Below, piece after piece: positions 1-11,440 of a stretch of 64,000 bases of DNA. Origin of the DNA: Erodium maritimum (lineage: Eukaryota > Streptophyta > Magnoliopsida > Geraniales > Geraniaceae); contig OY997593.1 of assembly GCA_963921825.1 (NCBI GenBank), positions 68,184,039 to 68,248,038 of the forward strand, given 5' to 3'. How positions within the stretch are numbered: position 1 is the stretch's first letter; the number at the start of each line of letters is the position of its first letter. Under the pieces are notes generated by a model. That model did no database searches. It was not told the origin of the DNA and saw nothing but the letters and a program-made list of their open reading frames with translations. The translations under genes were made by a program, and so were the position numbers.

Positions 1-1607
1 AAGTCGACCACGGTACTGCGTTGTTGTGGTTCAAGAACATGATGCCTTATTGCCCCCAACATACAGGCGAGGTCTGCTAGACAGTCTTACCAGTTCCAAT
101 GAGTACCAGACGGGAGAGCAGGACGATGTTAAGAAGACATGTCCCGTCCCAATAGGACTTAAAAGAACTCGATCCTAAGTCTCCTCCTTTTCATATGGAC
201 CTCCTTCAAGGCCTAACATTATCCTCACATCCTCCTAAGAGTCTCCACCGAGGGACCTACATGTTTGTTAAACAAAACAGATCTATCCGAATCGAGATAA
301 AAAAAAATGCAAGATGTGATAGTAGCACACTTACATTAAAGTAGGGATTCACCCCCTAAGAAGTCACCTGGACTAATCGAACCTTTTAGTTGCAGGGTCA
401 AGACTTCAGGTTTGTCCAGAACTATGTTTCACCTATTCCGTTTGTTATCAATCGGGTTACTATACTCATATTTCATAAATAAAGCCCCCATGATTACACT
501 AAAAATTGGAGTTTTTAGTCACTTACCTTTCATAAGAAATAAGAAATAATATCTTATAAGTTTCACATGATTTTATTGATATTATATTAATTACTAAAAA
601 AATACGTTGACATCGGAGTAAACATTATCACTAGTAAACGTGGGCTTCACTTCTATTAAGAACTATTATTTAAGATTGCCCGATTATTGTGGCGTAAATA
701 AAAGATGTCAAACTCGAGTTTGTGGAGATAGTCAAGAAAACCCGTTCGTATTTATCCTTTCTCAAGCACAATTTATTATTCTTGATGCATTTGTATGTAA
801 TGTAGTTTTAACCAATTAACTAAAACATCCACGCTACCTTAAAAAAACAGTTTCTTTTATAGAATGATAATTAAAACCCGCTTAAAGAATCAATATGTTT
901 GATTTTTGTTTGTTTAATTGTATCTCAACTCCCAAATTAATCCAAACAAAATAATTAAAGAACCGTATGAAGCCATGTGACATGATATAATGTGCAACAT
1001 ATGAATAATTCATAAATTGAAGATGCTCAATAATAGAAATGGAATATGCTCAATAATTCTCCATCTTTGTGTACTTCGATAAACTTGTAGGATACACTCA
1101 AGACTCAACCACTTCATTAAGTATATTCTTTAATATATTTATACAGAGAAAATGATAAATAGAATTAAAAATCTGATTATGGGGTTAGATTACGATAATA
1201 GTATTAAATTATGTGTAGAAATAGATTATGGTATATAATGTAAAGACAATCAATCATGTTTTTAAATTTTGAAACATAATAGTGAGAATGGTTACATGGG
1301 CACAGTACATGATTCCATGTGGAGGTTGATGGGTATGAATTGGTGGTCCAACAAAAGAAGACAAAGGCAAAAGGTGAAGTTGGGCCATCTAATCCCAACT
1401 TGATGCTTCGTAAACCCATAATCAGGATTATATAGGGCATGTCATGTCTGGCTTGTCATGATTTGGTGAGTGGTAGGGATGATACCATGTTTCAAATCCT
1501 ACAATTTTCAAAAATAAGTTGGGTGATAGGCACGAATTTTATTAAATATCACTTGTGAGAATACAAGTAAGTGTATTAGAAAGAGCTTTTGACCACTGAA
1601 TGACTGA
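1..1607. other. AT-rich intergenic DNA
   Basis: No gene is recognised. The first 300 bases are less AT-rich and could be old repeat. The rest has only short chance reading frames, including a 78-residue minus-strand frame with no recognisable motif. Confidence 0.5.
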
Positions 1608-1615
1608 CATAAAAT

Positions 1616-1978
1616 CACTGTTCTAAAAATTCCGACTGGGCGCCGTTTAGGTGCCCGCCTACGCTTAGCCGACCCGCCTAGCCGTCTAGGCGATTCCTAC
1701 AATTTTGCGTAGTGTACCGACTCAATTAAAATAATTAGATGTTATGATGTTGGTGATATTAGAGTTTGTGCTTCTCAGTTGTTTGATATTATTTTTTTAG
1801 GTATTTTAGACATTAGTTGCCATTTTTAATATAATGAAATCCATATTTTATTTTTATATATAATAATATATCTATTAAAAATAAAAAAATACAAATCCGA
1901 TTAATCCCCGTCTAGTCCCCGATTAATCCTTGAAGGACCTAGCCGCCCGACTAGCGCCTAGCGACTTTTAAAACCTTG
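1616..1978. mobile_element. hAT-type MITE, 363 bp
   Basis: The element is flanked by an exact 8 bp duplication, CATAAAAT (1608-1615 and 1979-1986), the size made by hAT transposases. The ends read CACTGTTCTAAAAATTCC and, on the other strand, CAAGGTTTTAAAAGTCGC. Just inside both ends lie GC-rich stretches rich in GCCTAG/CTAGGC, around an AT-rich core. No transposase is encoded, so it is non-autonomous. A related, more diverged copy lies in the ABC gene at about 16534-17066. Confidence 0.8.
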
Positions 1979-2947
1979 CATAAAATGAGCTTTTCTGGTT
2001 GGGTAAATTACAAATGCATACCCTTAAGTATGCCCGTTTAACCGATGCATACCCTTAAGTTTGAACTTAACCGATACATACCCTAACGTTTCGTTTATTA
2101 ACAGAAAACCCCTTCCGTCAGTCAGATTTGTTAGTTTACTGTTCATTTTTTCAAAAATACCCAAACTACCCCTAATATATATCTGATTAAATGAGTTATT
2201 TTTATTAATTTTGATTTAAAAAAAACAATATAATTTTATATTTAATGAAGCCTTATCTCTACTCAACAAAAAAATCCCTCTTTGACCCATCCGGTCTCCT
2301 TCCTCCCTCAAATCTCCCTTTGCCCCCTCAGATCTGGAAGGTCGTGTGTGGAGTTGCAGCGCGTTCTCGCCGGAGGTCGTGTCGTCCGGAGCTCGACAGC
2401 GGCTTTGGGGTCTCAGATCTGTCCCGTCTCCAACAGGTCCTCTTCGTCTCGGAGTTTGGCCGGAGAGAAGCCCAACCGCTCGAGCATCGCCGGAGAGCAG
2501 CGGCCGGCTCCGCATCACCATGTCTTTTCTGGGAAATTTCTCAGCTCGTATATAAATATGTCCAGAAATATGCTGAGATTTGTCGGTACCGTTGTTGAAA
2601 ACTTGCACCAGAATTCCTTTTCTCTTCTTCGTCTTTCAGGTCTGCTTTGTACTGTTACCCATCTTCTGCTCGTCTCCGCCTCTTCAATGGCTTCCTCTGC
2701 CCATGTTCTTACTTTTGTTTTGTTCTTGATTAATGTTTTTTGGGGCTTATGTCTTTGTATACTTGATGAATTCATATGGGTTGTTGATATGGATAAATGA
2801 CCCATTTGACTTGATTTGATTTTCATTTGTTATTTGATTGTCTGTACTGGATTGAATGATCTAACTGGTTTTAGGGGTTAATGGACGAAATTTACAAGAG
2901 TGAAAATGAGAAAGAAGAAAAAGGATGAATTTGAAGAATTTTTTTAA

Positions 2948-4088
2948 GGGAAAATTTCAATTTAATACCCTGGCAAACATTTATTTGCAATATAATACCC
3001 TATCTTATTTTTTTTTGCAATTTAACACCCTGACAAACATTTATTTTCACTTTCATACCCAACCGTTAACTTTCCATCCAAAATGGATGAAAAGTCCAAA
3101 ATACCCCTTGAGACCAATCATATTTTCAAAACCTACCACAAAAAATCAGATTTTTTATATATTTCAAAAAACTATATTTTATTTCAAAAAATATTTAAAA
3201 AATCAGTTTTTATATATTTCAAAATTCATATTTTTATATAATTAAAAAACTCAGATTTATTTCAAAAAATATTTTAAAAAATCAGTTTTTATATATTAAA
3301 AAAAGATTTTTATATGTTTTTAAAAATATTTTTTATTTCAAAAAAATATTTAAAAAATCAGTTTTTATATATTTCAAAAATCATATTTTTATATAATTAA
3401 AAAAATCAGATTTATTTCAAAAAATATTAAAAAAAATCAGTTTTTATATATTAAAAAAGATTTTCGTATGTTTTTAAAAATAGTTTTTATTTCAATTTTT
3501 TTTTAAAAAAAAACAGTTTTTATATATTTCATAATAATATTTTTAAATAATTAAAAAAGAAGATTTATTTCAAAAAAAATAATTAAAATCAGTTTTTTTT
3601 TATATTATAAGAATCAGATTTTTATATATTTTAAAAAATTAGATTTTATGTCAAAAAATATTTTTTAAAAAAATCATTTTTTATATATTTTAAAAAAATA
3701 AATTTTTATATATTTAAAAAATCATATTTTTATGCAATTAAAAATAAACAGAATTATTTAAAAAAAATCAGTTTTTTATATATTAAAAAAAAACAGATTT
3801 TTATATATTTCAAAAAATTATATTTTATTTCAAAAAATATTTTTTTAAAAATCGGTTTTTATATATTTTAAAAAATCAAAGATTGAAGGGTGTTTTGGGT
3901 ATTTTTTGAAAAAACAAGGTCATGTGCAAAGCACATGACTACTTTCCATCCATTTTGGATGGAAAGTTAACGGTTTGGTATGAAAGTGAAAATAAATGTT
4001 TGCCAGGGTATTAAATTGCAAAAAAAAACAAGCTAGGGTATTATATTACAAATAAATGTTTTCCAGGGTATTAAATTGAAATTTTCCC
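2948..4088. mobile_element. Nested Mutator-like MITE, 1.14 kb
   Basis: Inverted repeats of over 100 bp start GGGAAAATTTCAATTTAATA at 2948 and end as the complement at 4088. The adjoining bases (TTTTTTTAA left, TTTTTTAAT right) are consistent with an 8-9 bp duplication blurred by the T run. The inner ends of the inverted repeats contain a short palindrome around CCATCCAAAATGGATG. The middle is a degenerate AT-rich tandem array. There are no coding frames. It inserted into the element at 2001-4635 after that one had landed. Confidence 0.75.
3180..3880. repeat. AT-rich tandem repeat, about 155 bp period
   Basis: The phrase AATCAGTTTTTATATATTTC recurs at about 3201 and 3356 and in degenerate form near 3511, 3671 and 3851, giving four to five copies with a period near 155 bp that drifts longer. 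Each unit alternates T-rich and A-rich blocks around CAGATTTATTTC. It fills the core of the nested MITE. Confidence 0.65.
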
Positions 4089-4689
4089 TTTTTTAATGAA
4101 TTAATTTAATTATTAAAATTAACAAATCAAATTTTACAAAACAAATTCTGATTTATATAATTTCTAAAATAAATTCTTATATATATATATATAAATTAAA
4201 ATATGGTTTATACATAAAACTGATTTTTATATGTTTAAATTATATATAATTTATTTTGAGTAAGAGATGTAGATATGTTTAAATGAATAAATTAAATAAT
4301 AAAGATAATAAAATAAATATATTATATAAAATAGATTTATATTAAAATATGAAATTTTAAAAAAATTAATCTGAAAATTGTAAACAAAAGAAAAGATTAT
4401 AGGAAGGAAAAAAAGAATAAAAAAGAATTAAAAACTGAATTATGACAGGTTGTGTAATATAGAAGGGTAGTTGAGGGTATTTTGGTCTTTTTACACTTCA
4501 TTGTTACAGTCTGACTGACGGAAGGGGTTTTCGGTTAATAAACGAAACGTTAGGGTATGCATCGGTTAAGTTCAAACTTAAGGGTATGCATCGGTTAAAC
4601 GGGCATACTTAAGGGTATGCATTTGTAATTTACCCTTTCTGGTTAACCAGTGAGCTGTTTTATTCGCAGTTCTTTTTACAAATTAGAGA

Positions 4690-6120
4690 GAGATTTTTTT
4701 TGTTTTGAACCAACATAAGACGTATGTCCCTAATGACGGTGTCGACCGGGGAGGCTGAAAGGTCCCCTTTGTCAATCATGTTAATCAAGATCCAAGCATC
4801 AGAGCGGATGACTATTAGGGCCGTCCTCAGAGAGGTGGTAATGCGGAGTGCTGTAGCGATAGCATAGGCCTCTATTAGGATTGTCGGACCGCATCCCGAG
4901 ATGTTCCCATTTACCGTGAGACCAACCCGCCCATCTCCGGATCGGGTTATTAGGCCTCATGCAGATTGGCCTGTGTCCTTAAAAATGGCTCCGTCCATGT
5001 TGATTACCCATGTTCCACTTGGGGGAGGGACGAATCTGGATGGTCATCAAACCGGAGGTTGAGTTGGGGAACTTATTGTGGCATTAGCTTCCGTCCAAGC
5101 TAGGAGATGGGCCTGCGCATATGAGATAACTCCTAGAGCCGTTGGGGTTGTACCATTCCAAGTTAGAGCGTTCCTAGCTTTCCAAATTTTCCGTAACACG
5201 CTCAAGATCTCCGTCTCTCTAGCTTTGGTGGGGGTTGTGGAGATAATTTCCCACCATTCCTCGTATGTCTGGTGGGGTGAGGGTGGTAGAATACCTCCTA
5301 GTTGTCTCCAGCATGTTTTTGCAAAACCGCATGTGAGTAGGAGGTGGACTACCATTTCACCCCCTAGCGCAGATGGCACAAACACTAGATATGGGAACAT
5401 ACCAACGAGCTAAATTGGACGCTACTTAGAGAGTGTTAGTGAGGCATCTTCACAAAAAGATCCGGAGTCTCGGCGGGACATGAATTTCCCAGATCGCAGC
5501 CCAAGTCACTACTGTAGTATTCCGGCGCTGTTGGTGCCAATCTCGTGCTAATATATTGTACCCGGACTTTGTTTTGTAGAGGCCCTCTCTGTCCGTAGCC
5601 TAGTACAACTCGTCCTTATCCCGATTCTCCGATAATGGCACCTGTAGGATATTGGTCATGTTTGGCTCATCAAAAAGTTGGTATAGGAGATCCACGTCCC
5701 ATCGCCGTGTCTCTGTTACCATTAGGCCTGCCACGGGGCCCCCAACTAGGGTAGCACCTGCGTACTGAATAGTGGATGTTGGCCCAACTAGCCATGGAGT
5801 GCCCTGGATCAACGTGTCACACCCATCCCCAATGACAATACACATGCCATTCCGCAGAAGATCCTATATCGAGTGGATACTGGACCAGGTAAAGCTTGGG
5901 CTACCGCCTAGTTGCGCTTGTAGGAAATCCGTTGTAGGGAAATACTTGGCCTTGAGACCACAGGAAACCTAGGAGTGTAGTCGATGAATGAGTCCTCATG
6001 CTTGTTTGCCTAATAGGGCAGTGTTAACATCATGCAAGTGTCTGAAAGCCATACCCACATGTGGGAAGGTCAGTCCATGGACCCATGTGGTTACAAACTT
6101 ACTATTTTGCCGAAGGAGGA
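4690..6120 (-). pseudogene. LINE ORF2 3' part (zf-RVT and RNase H region), decayed
   Basis: Read on the minus strand, the fragments follow the order of plant L1-type ORF2. Near 6000-5850 is an ALLGKQ-like and 'LGGSPSFTWSSI' segment. Near 5840 is 'IGDGCDTLIQGTPWLVGP', typical of the spacer before the zinc-binding reverse-transcriptase domain. At 5400-5050 is the zf-RVT-like stretch with 'HLLLTCGFAKTCWRQL' and 'KIWKARNALTW'. At about 5000-4750 is an RNase H-like remnant starting at an 'NTDGAIF'-like motif. Stops and frame shifts separate them. The catalytic reverse-transcriptase core is absent, so this is a 5'-truncated dead copy. Its 3' side lies beside the Mutator-like element's target site. 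The family match is by recognised motifs, not search. Confidence 0.7.
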
Positions 6121-6347
6121 GAGGGGAGGGTTGATACGGCGATTTAGATCTTACGCGGCTGGGTTTTTATCTGTTAGGTTTAGGATAGTTTGTAAATTTT
6201 CACATTCTTAGGGATATTTCAATAAATTAACTGGAAACTGAAATACGTTGTTGTTTTGTTTCCAATTTTCGAAAGTATTTTTAAGAAAACAAAAGAGCTC
6301 CACAAAGCTTTCTCTCTTGCTAATATTTTGAAGCGTACTCCTAAATG

Positions 6348-6760
6348 TTGATTACGAACACTACATTATCTAACGTTTCAAACAAATGCATTATCTTATA
6401 TATTAATCACGCAATTTTAGCAGTAAAACTGGACGGAATATTCCGTTCCGTTAGTCATATGACCTCAAATGTCATGTAATGGATAGTAAAATGACATTTC
6501 TCTTAATTATTTGACCTTTATACATTTTATAAGGAACATTACCATTGTAACCTCGTTATTGTTCCTTATAAAATGTATAGAGGTCAAATACTTAAGGATA
6601 AAAAATGTCGTTTTATCATCCATTATATGACACTAGAGATCATATGACTAATGGAATGGAATATTCCTTTCATTTGTACTAACAAAATCGTGTGGCCAAT
6701 ACTTAAAGTACTGCATTTGTCATTTTGAAACGTTGGGTAGTGTAGTGTTCGTGACCAATA
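6348..6760. mobile_element. Foldback/MITE-like inverted repeat element
   Basis: The two halves are inverted copies. The left half starts TTGATTACGAACACTACA at 6348; the right half ends with the matching complement near 6760. Both contain the AACGTTTCAAA and GGAATATTCC/GTCATATGA blocks, and the arms meet around 6540 at TTATAAGGAACA. Arms are about 200 bp with moderate divergence. I could not see a clear target duplication, so the superfamily is open. There is no coding capacity. Confidence 0.6.
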
Positions 6761-6959
6761 CTTAAGAATAAGTTTCGATATTTAACCCTATTTGATATAT
6801 AAGTCGTTTTGTTTGGTGTTATCTGAAAATTAATTTTGAAAAGATATTGATTTAGATCTAATATGATGGTGTTGTTAAAGTCTCTAGGGTTTTCTCAATC
6901 AATAATGAGGACAACTCTTACTCTCTCAAATGCTTCATAATAGAGGTTACACGCATTAT

Positions 6960-7770
6960 CTCTGATGGAGGAAGTGGTCCCTTCAGTCGGAGGGCGTGGG
7001 AGGAGACTCGAGCGGAGAGGAAAACACGATATGAGATTCAATCTAATCTTGAAGGTTGTTTTAGCGGTGATCAAGGTTCTGGTGGAGGAGTTGAACTGCG
7101 ACGGCATGTCATTTCGGCATGCTTTCATAGGGACACTCATATTTGGCCGGTCTTACAACTGGGTTTCACTATGATGGGTGTGTTTTGGAAGACCATACGT
7201 CATGGTCTGGCCACTCAAAAGACTGAAGGAGGAGTAGTCGATTTCTTTATGCGCTTGGCGCGAGATAGAGATTTTGTACTGTAAGCGTAATTGTGGCCCT
7301 TCCACGACTCTTTATTAGCATTGTCAGATCTGACCCCATAGATGCGCCCATATGATATTGTTTTCTCCCACACATCAATGTGGATCTAGGCAGACAAACT
7401 GTCGATCGAAGCGATGAATCGAAAGGTCGGCGTTCGTATAGTCAGCATGCTGAGGACATGTATGTTAGTTGATGAAGACTCCAACGGTTGGAGTTGGGAT
7501 GATTGCCTTTAGATTCGTGTTCAGATCTCGGTAGCGAATCTCCCGTGTAGGCAGATGTTGCTAGAGATAAAGGACAGAAGATGATTTCGCATAGGGCGTA
7601 TCGCCCGAGACTATGGCACCCACAATGCCAGTTATAATGGTTATGGAAGAAATTATGATGAAGTGGTCGCTAAGAGTATCGCGTCACAACAAAAGGCGGA
7701 AAGGATAGGCCGAGGAGGATTCCACAATCTTCCCAATTTGGTCAGAGAGTAGCAACACCGGTCCGCTCCT
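6960..7770 (+). pseudogene. LINE ORF1-like (DUF4283) remnant
   Basis: Across several stops the plus-strand reading resembles the DUF4283 domain of plant LINE ORF1 proteins. There is a 'GVVDFFMRLARDRDFVL' stretch followed by 'LWPFHDSLLAL', equivalent to the usual phe-rich segment, arginine-rich turn and G-P-W-x-F motif. Next comes a segment resembling the tryptophan/valine part that leads to the zinc knuckle. No zinc knuckle is obvious downstream. It is degraded and cannot be translated as one protein. Assignment rests on pattern recognition. Confidence 0.5.
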
Positions 7771-8348
7771 TTTTTATGGATTGGAATATATCAGAAGACA
7801 GGGTACCACCAACGAAGTCTCGTCCAATGTGTGAGCACCGCCTCTTATGGGTACAAGTGAGGGTGTTTGTCACCCCTCGCTTGACTGGTCTCAACGTCCT
7901 TTGTGCCCCCACCTCGATGGGTTATGGCTCCCAAGGGTCGAGTTTTAGTCTCTTCCCTAGAAAGTGTGGGCTACTTTCAACAATTGTCTCGCGCGCACAA
8001 AATTCTCATTTCTTTCTCTGGTTCTCTTGTCTCGGGGAGAAATGGCCCCATGAAGGAGCATGAAGCCTAGGGGTCTCTAATTCTAGCTTGACACCTTGCT
8101 CTTCGCGACCTGATAATAACATGTTCCTTGTGAGGTTAGGTATCTCAACTTGGGGTGATGGAGGCGGTTAACGAATAAAGTTGTTTATAAAGTTTAATTC
8201 ACAAGAATAATGAAAATCTATGTTATATGTGAGATGAAAAAGATCATTGGTCGATTATTTGTTGAATGGACAAATATGTGATGCATTTGTATTAAACATC
8301 AACTAAATCAAATACCAAGAAAACTATGGACGTTCAAAGCTCTCAAAA

Positions 8349-9726
8349 CCTTCGACCCCTTTTCAAACCCTAGTCGCCGACCCACTTGTGCTTCCCCTTT
8401 CCCACCGACGACGTCAAGGTCTCCGGTCATGGACGTCGCCCGTAGGTATCCTTCCCCCCTACCTTCTTTCCCTCCCTCTTCTTATCTTCCCCTCGGCCTC
8501 CTTCCCTTCTCCACGACCTTTTCTCATAGGGTTCTCGGGCGTTTGTCTCTACGGTCTCGTTGCTGGAAGCTTGTTCCGTTCGGGTCCCGTCTCAGCCTTG
8601 CTGCCAGCGGTGGGTGTTGCTATGGTGGTTTTAGAGACACAAATTTTGGGTTTTTCTTCGACTTGGGGATCTTTGTCTCTGCCTCTTCGACTCTCCGTTT
8701 CGGCCTAGTTTCTCTCTCCCCGACATTCTTTTCTTTTTGCTCGGCTTTCGGTTTTCGTGCTCCGATGACCGCTTCTTTGTCAGAGTTTGCAAATATGGTC
8801 CCCCTAGACTAAAATTTTCCATTTGGAGCTTCCGCTGGTCCTTCCCTCTACAAGTGTGGGTCGTTGTCCTCACTGTCAACGAAAGCGATAGTGTGGGTCT
8901 TAAGTTGTTGCTCGAAGATTGTCTGGCCTTGTTGTGGCATTTTGAAGTCGTGGTTGTTTTGGTCGTGTGGTGATCTTATTGTTGCTGGTTCCTGCTCGGA
9001 CCTCTGTGCGGAGGTGCTTCTCTCGTTCACATTATCCTGACGGTAAGGTTTCTCACTCCACCTTCTTTGTCTGCTTAATTTCTTGTGTATGCACTACTTG
9101 TCTCCTAGTTTTATAACCGCTTCGGTCTTCATTGTTTCCCTTCATATTTTTTGGTGGGGCCTCGTCGGTCAGTGTAGGTGTTGGCCTAAGACGAGGGGTT
9201 TTGGCCTTAATGCCTTTGTTCGAAGCTTGGGGGATTTTGATTCTTAGGGAATTTAGTATCAGGGGATGTTTGCCTCCGACTTATCTCTGTCGTTTGTGGT
9301 GTTGGTCGTCGGCGTGTCGATGTCCTTCCTATTCTTTAGGTCAGGGCACCGATAAGATGAGGTGTTTTCTACATCAAGTGTTGGTAAGGGATTGGGGGTG
9401 TTCTGATTGGTTATTGGTTTACTTTGCGGTTCACTGTTTTTATGAGTTGGTTTTAGAGCTTCATGGTTGTATTATTTGGATTTCAGATCTTTTTTTCGGG
9501 CGTTTCATGGTAAGAAAATCAGGGTTATAAACCCATTTTTTAGCCTTTGTTGGCTTTTTAAGTTCTCAATGTTAGTAAAATCTGGTTCTTAGACCATTTC
9601 ATTGTATTTTTTCCTCTTGTTGAGATTGTGTAAGGTTGTGCTTTTATACCAGTGCTAGGTTCTGTAATAGTCATGTCTTGTTCAATTTCTATAGCTATAA
9701 ACTCGTTGTTATCCTCCTCTTTTCAT
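8349..9726 (+). mobile_element. GC-rich retroposon-like element, about 1.38 kb
   Basis: A 10 bp direct repeat, GCTCTCAAAA, flanks the segment (8339-8348 and 9727-9736). The segment starts GC- and CT-rich, with an ATG at 8429 and 'GACGTCGCCCGTAGGTAT', and becomes T-rich towards its right end. Several short frames exist (up to 132 residues) but none looks like a known protein. It resembles in length and layout the better-delimited element at 22056-23392. A non-autonomous LINE-type or LTR-less retroposon is the best guess. There is no clear poly(A), so the boundaries are tentative. Confidence 0.4.
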
Positions 9727-9739
9727 GCTCTCAAAAAGA

Positions 9740-11440
9740 AGTTTTTTTTGAAACGAGTAATGAGGTATTGTAATACTGTAGAACAACAACTTTACTGGGT
9801 AGGACATAACTGTCTAGGATTCCAGATATTTGTCCTGACCGGCCGTAGCCCGTCAGGCACTCATGGATCCATAAAAGTAGTATGCTTTGTCTCGCAGATC
9901 CGAACTTAGGAGTTCCTCTTACCGACATCTCAAAAAAATAAATACCCAAAGTCCTAATCCAATCTAGCCAAAAATTTATTCGACCTAATACAGAATGATA
10001 ACTTGGAAAACAGCCTTTAGTGCGGATTTCCCGAGACCTCCCGGCAGCAGTAGTCCTGGGTCTGTGGGTATAGGCCCCAAGAGGCCCATCCCACCCCCGT
10101 TGTGGGTAGTCATTCTCCATTCTCCCCTCGAGGGGCCATACCCCCCCCCCCCGGTCGCGTTTCTTGGACCTAGTCCAGTCTGGTGACTTCCTTGTGCTCC
10201 TGTGTGCATGTCACTCCATCGGATGTCCCTGCCCCTTCCCTATCTTGGTCTTCCGTGGTCGAGGGCCGATTCCGGGATTGTACTTCAACAGACCGCGACG
10301 ATTCGCCGGTATCCCCTCCTGAGTATACCGGCGCACCGGAACCCTAGGATGGCTCGACTACATCTGTTCCTGGACTCGCAAGCCTACCTCTTCCTCTATA
10401 GGCGGCACGAACGTCATCGGTTCAGGGGATCCTTCCATCGGAACGATCACAGTCACTATCCTAGATCTCGGGGGCTTCGGGCCACGACGCTTGGCTGGCG
10501 GCATTGGTGGCATGTAAACCTTAAAAGGGTATCATCGATCCCGAAGATCAGCAACCAAAGGAGGGGTCGACGGCGTCGGCGTGCAAGCCCTGGTGGAGAC
10601 GCCTCCATGTGTGGCCAATGATCGGCCTGCCCCGACGGAGAGTTGGACGTCACCGAAATGGGATGACCGACCCGATATGGTTCGAACGGACGCCATGCCG
10701 GTTCCGGACAGCGCCACCATAACAGGCGATCGAGTACAGGCTGCTGGTGCAGGTCGAGTTGCTGCTCGGGCACAGGTCCGTGACGCCTCCCTACCGGCCG
10801 AGCGACGGTGGCCTGGGGATGTAGTCCGCCCAGGTGATCGGGGAGAGGGTGGCTTCACGACGACGGACGCGGGGTCGCAGGCTGTTGCAGACGACCGTGT
10901 GTGATCCAAGGACGGCGGGGCTGGGCTGTGAACGGGGAAGCGACGGGAGCACCTGGCTGCATGGTCGAGCCGGGAGAAAAGGCTGAAGCACCACGACGGA
11001 GAACCGTCGGCAACGGTGGTACCCTGGTCGGGTTATGGGTGAACCCTAGCTAGGGTTTTGCAGAGCGTTTTTCCTTACTAATATAAGAGAAGATTTATAA
11101 TATTTCTTAACTGATTAAAAATCAACTAAAAGCAAATAAAAGACATAAGAGATAAGATTCAATTGATAAGATTGACTTATTTTACTGCCTAAAATGTCTG
11201 TAGACCATTTGACTAAAGAATGAGAAACATCTCTATCTAACCTTGATTGAGATAATGATCAAAGCAGCTATATTTGCCATACAAGTTTAATTCATTATTA
11301 TCCAGTGTAAAACTTCAGAACCTAACTATCTCCTTTTCCTCATTTTGTTTCGTCATATCAGTTTGCTCGAACTCCACTTGGATTGTTTTCTTCACTTATT
11401 ACTGTCAAAAATGAATATGAAAGGCGCCTACTTCTCGATT
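9740..11440. other. Intergenic, with a GC-rich decayed segment at about 10.0-11.0 kb
   Basis: 10010-11000 is GC-rich against AT-rich flanks, carries overlapping open frames up to 139 codons on both strands and a run of 12 C at about 10141. No frame shows a family I recognise; it may be an old retroelement ORF. 11050-11440 is AT-rich and holds the 3' flank of the ABC transporter gene. Confidence 0.4.

Larger units (their letters stand above)
2001..4635. mobile_element. Mutator-like element with captured genic DNA (Pack-MULE-like)
   Basis: Long terminal inverted repeats (about 150 bp or more) begin GGGTAAATTACAAATGCATA at 2001, with the inverted copy ending at 4635. An exact 9 bp target duplication, TTTCTGGTT, flanks them (1992-2000 and 4636-4644), the Mutator hallmark. 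Inside the left arm, about 2262-2810 is markedly GC-rich and gene-like, with CT-rich leader-like sequence and short open frames on both strands, unlike the AT-rich surroundings. No MURA transposase is visible. The captured DNA may be a 5'UTR plus first exon of a host gene; I cannot name the source. A second element sits inside (2948-4088). Confidence 0.8.

Noticed and set aside
3180-3880. Regularly spaced repeats as a CRISPR-like array
   Set aside because: Units are contiguous, AT-rich and degenerate with no unique spacers, and the host is a plant nucleus.
10456-10909. Overlapping 105-125 codon minus-strand frames at 10.5-10.9 kb as a gene
   Set aside because: Arg/Pro/Ser-rich translation in several phases, typical of GC-rich non-coding or decayed DNA; no domain or splice support.
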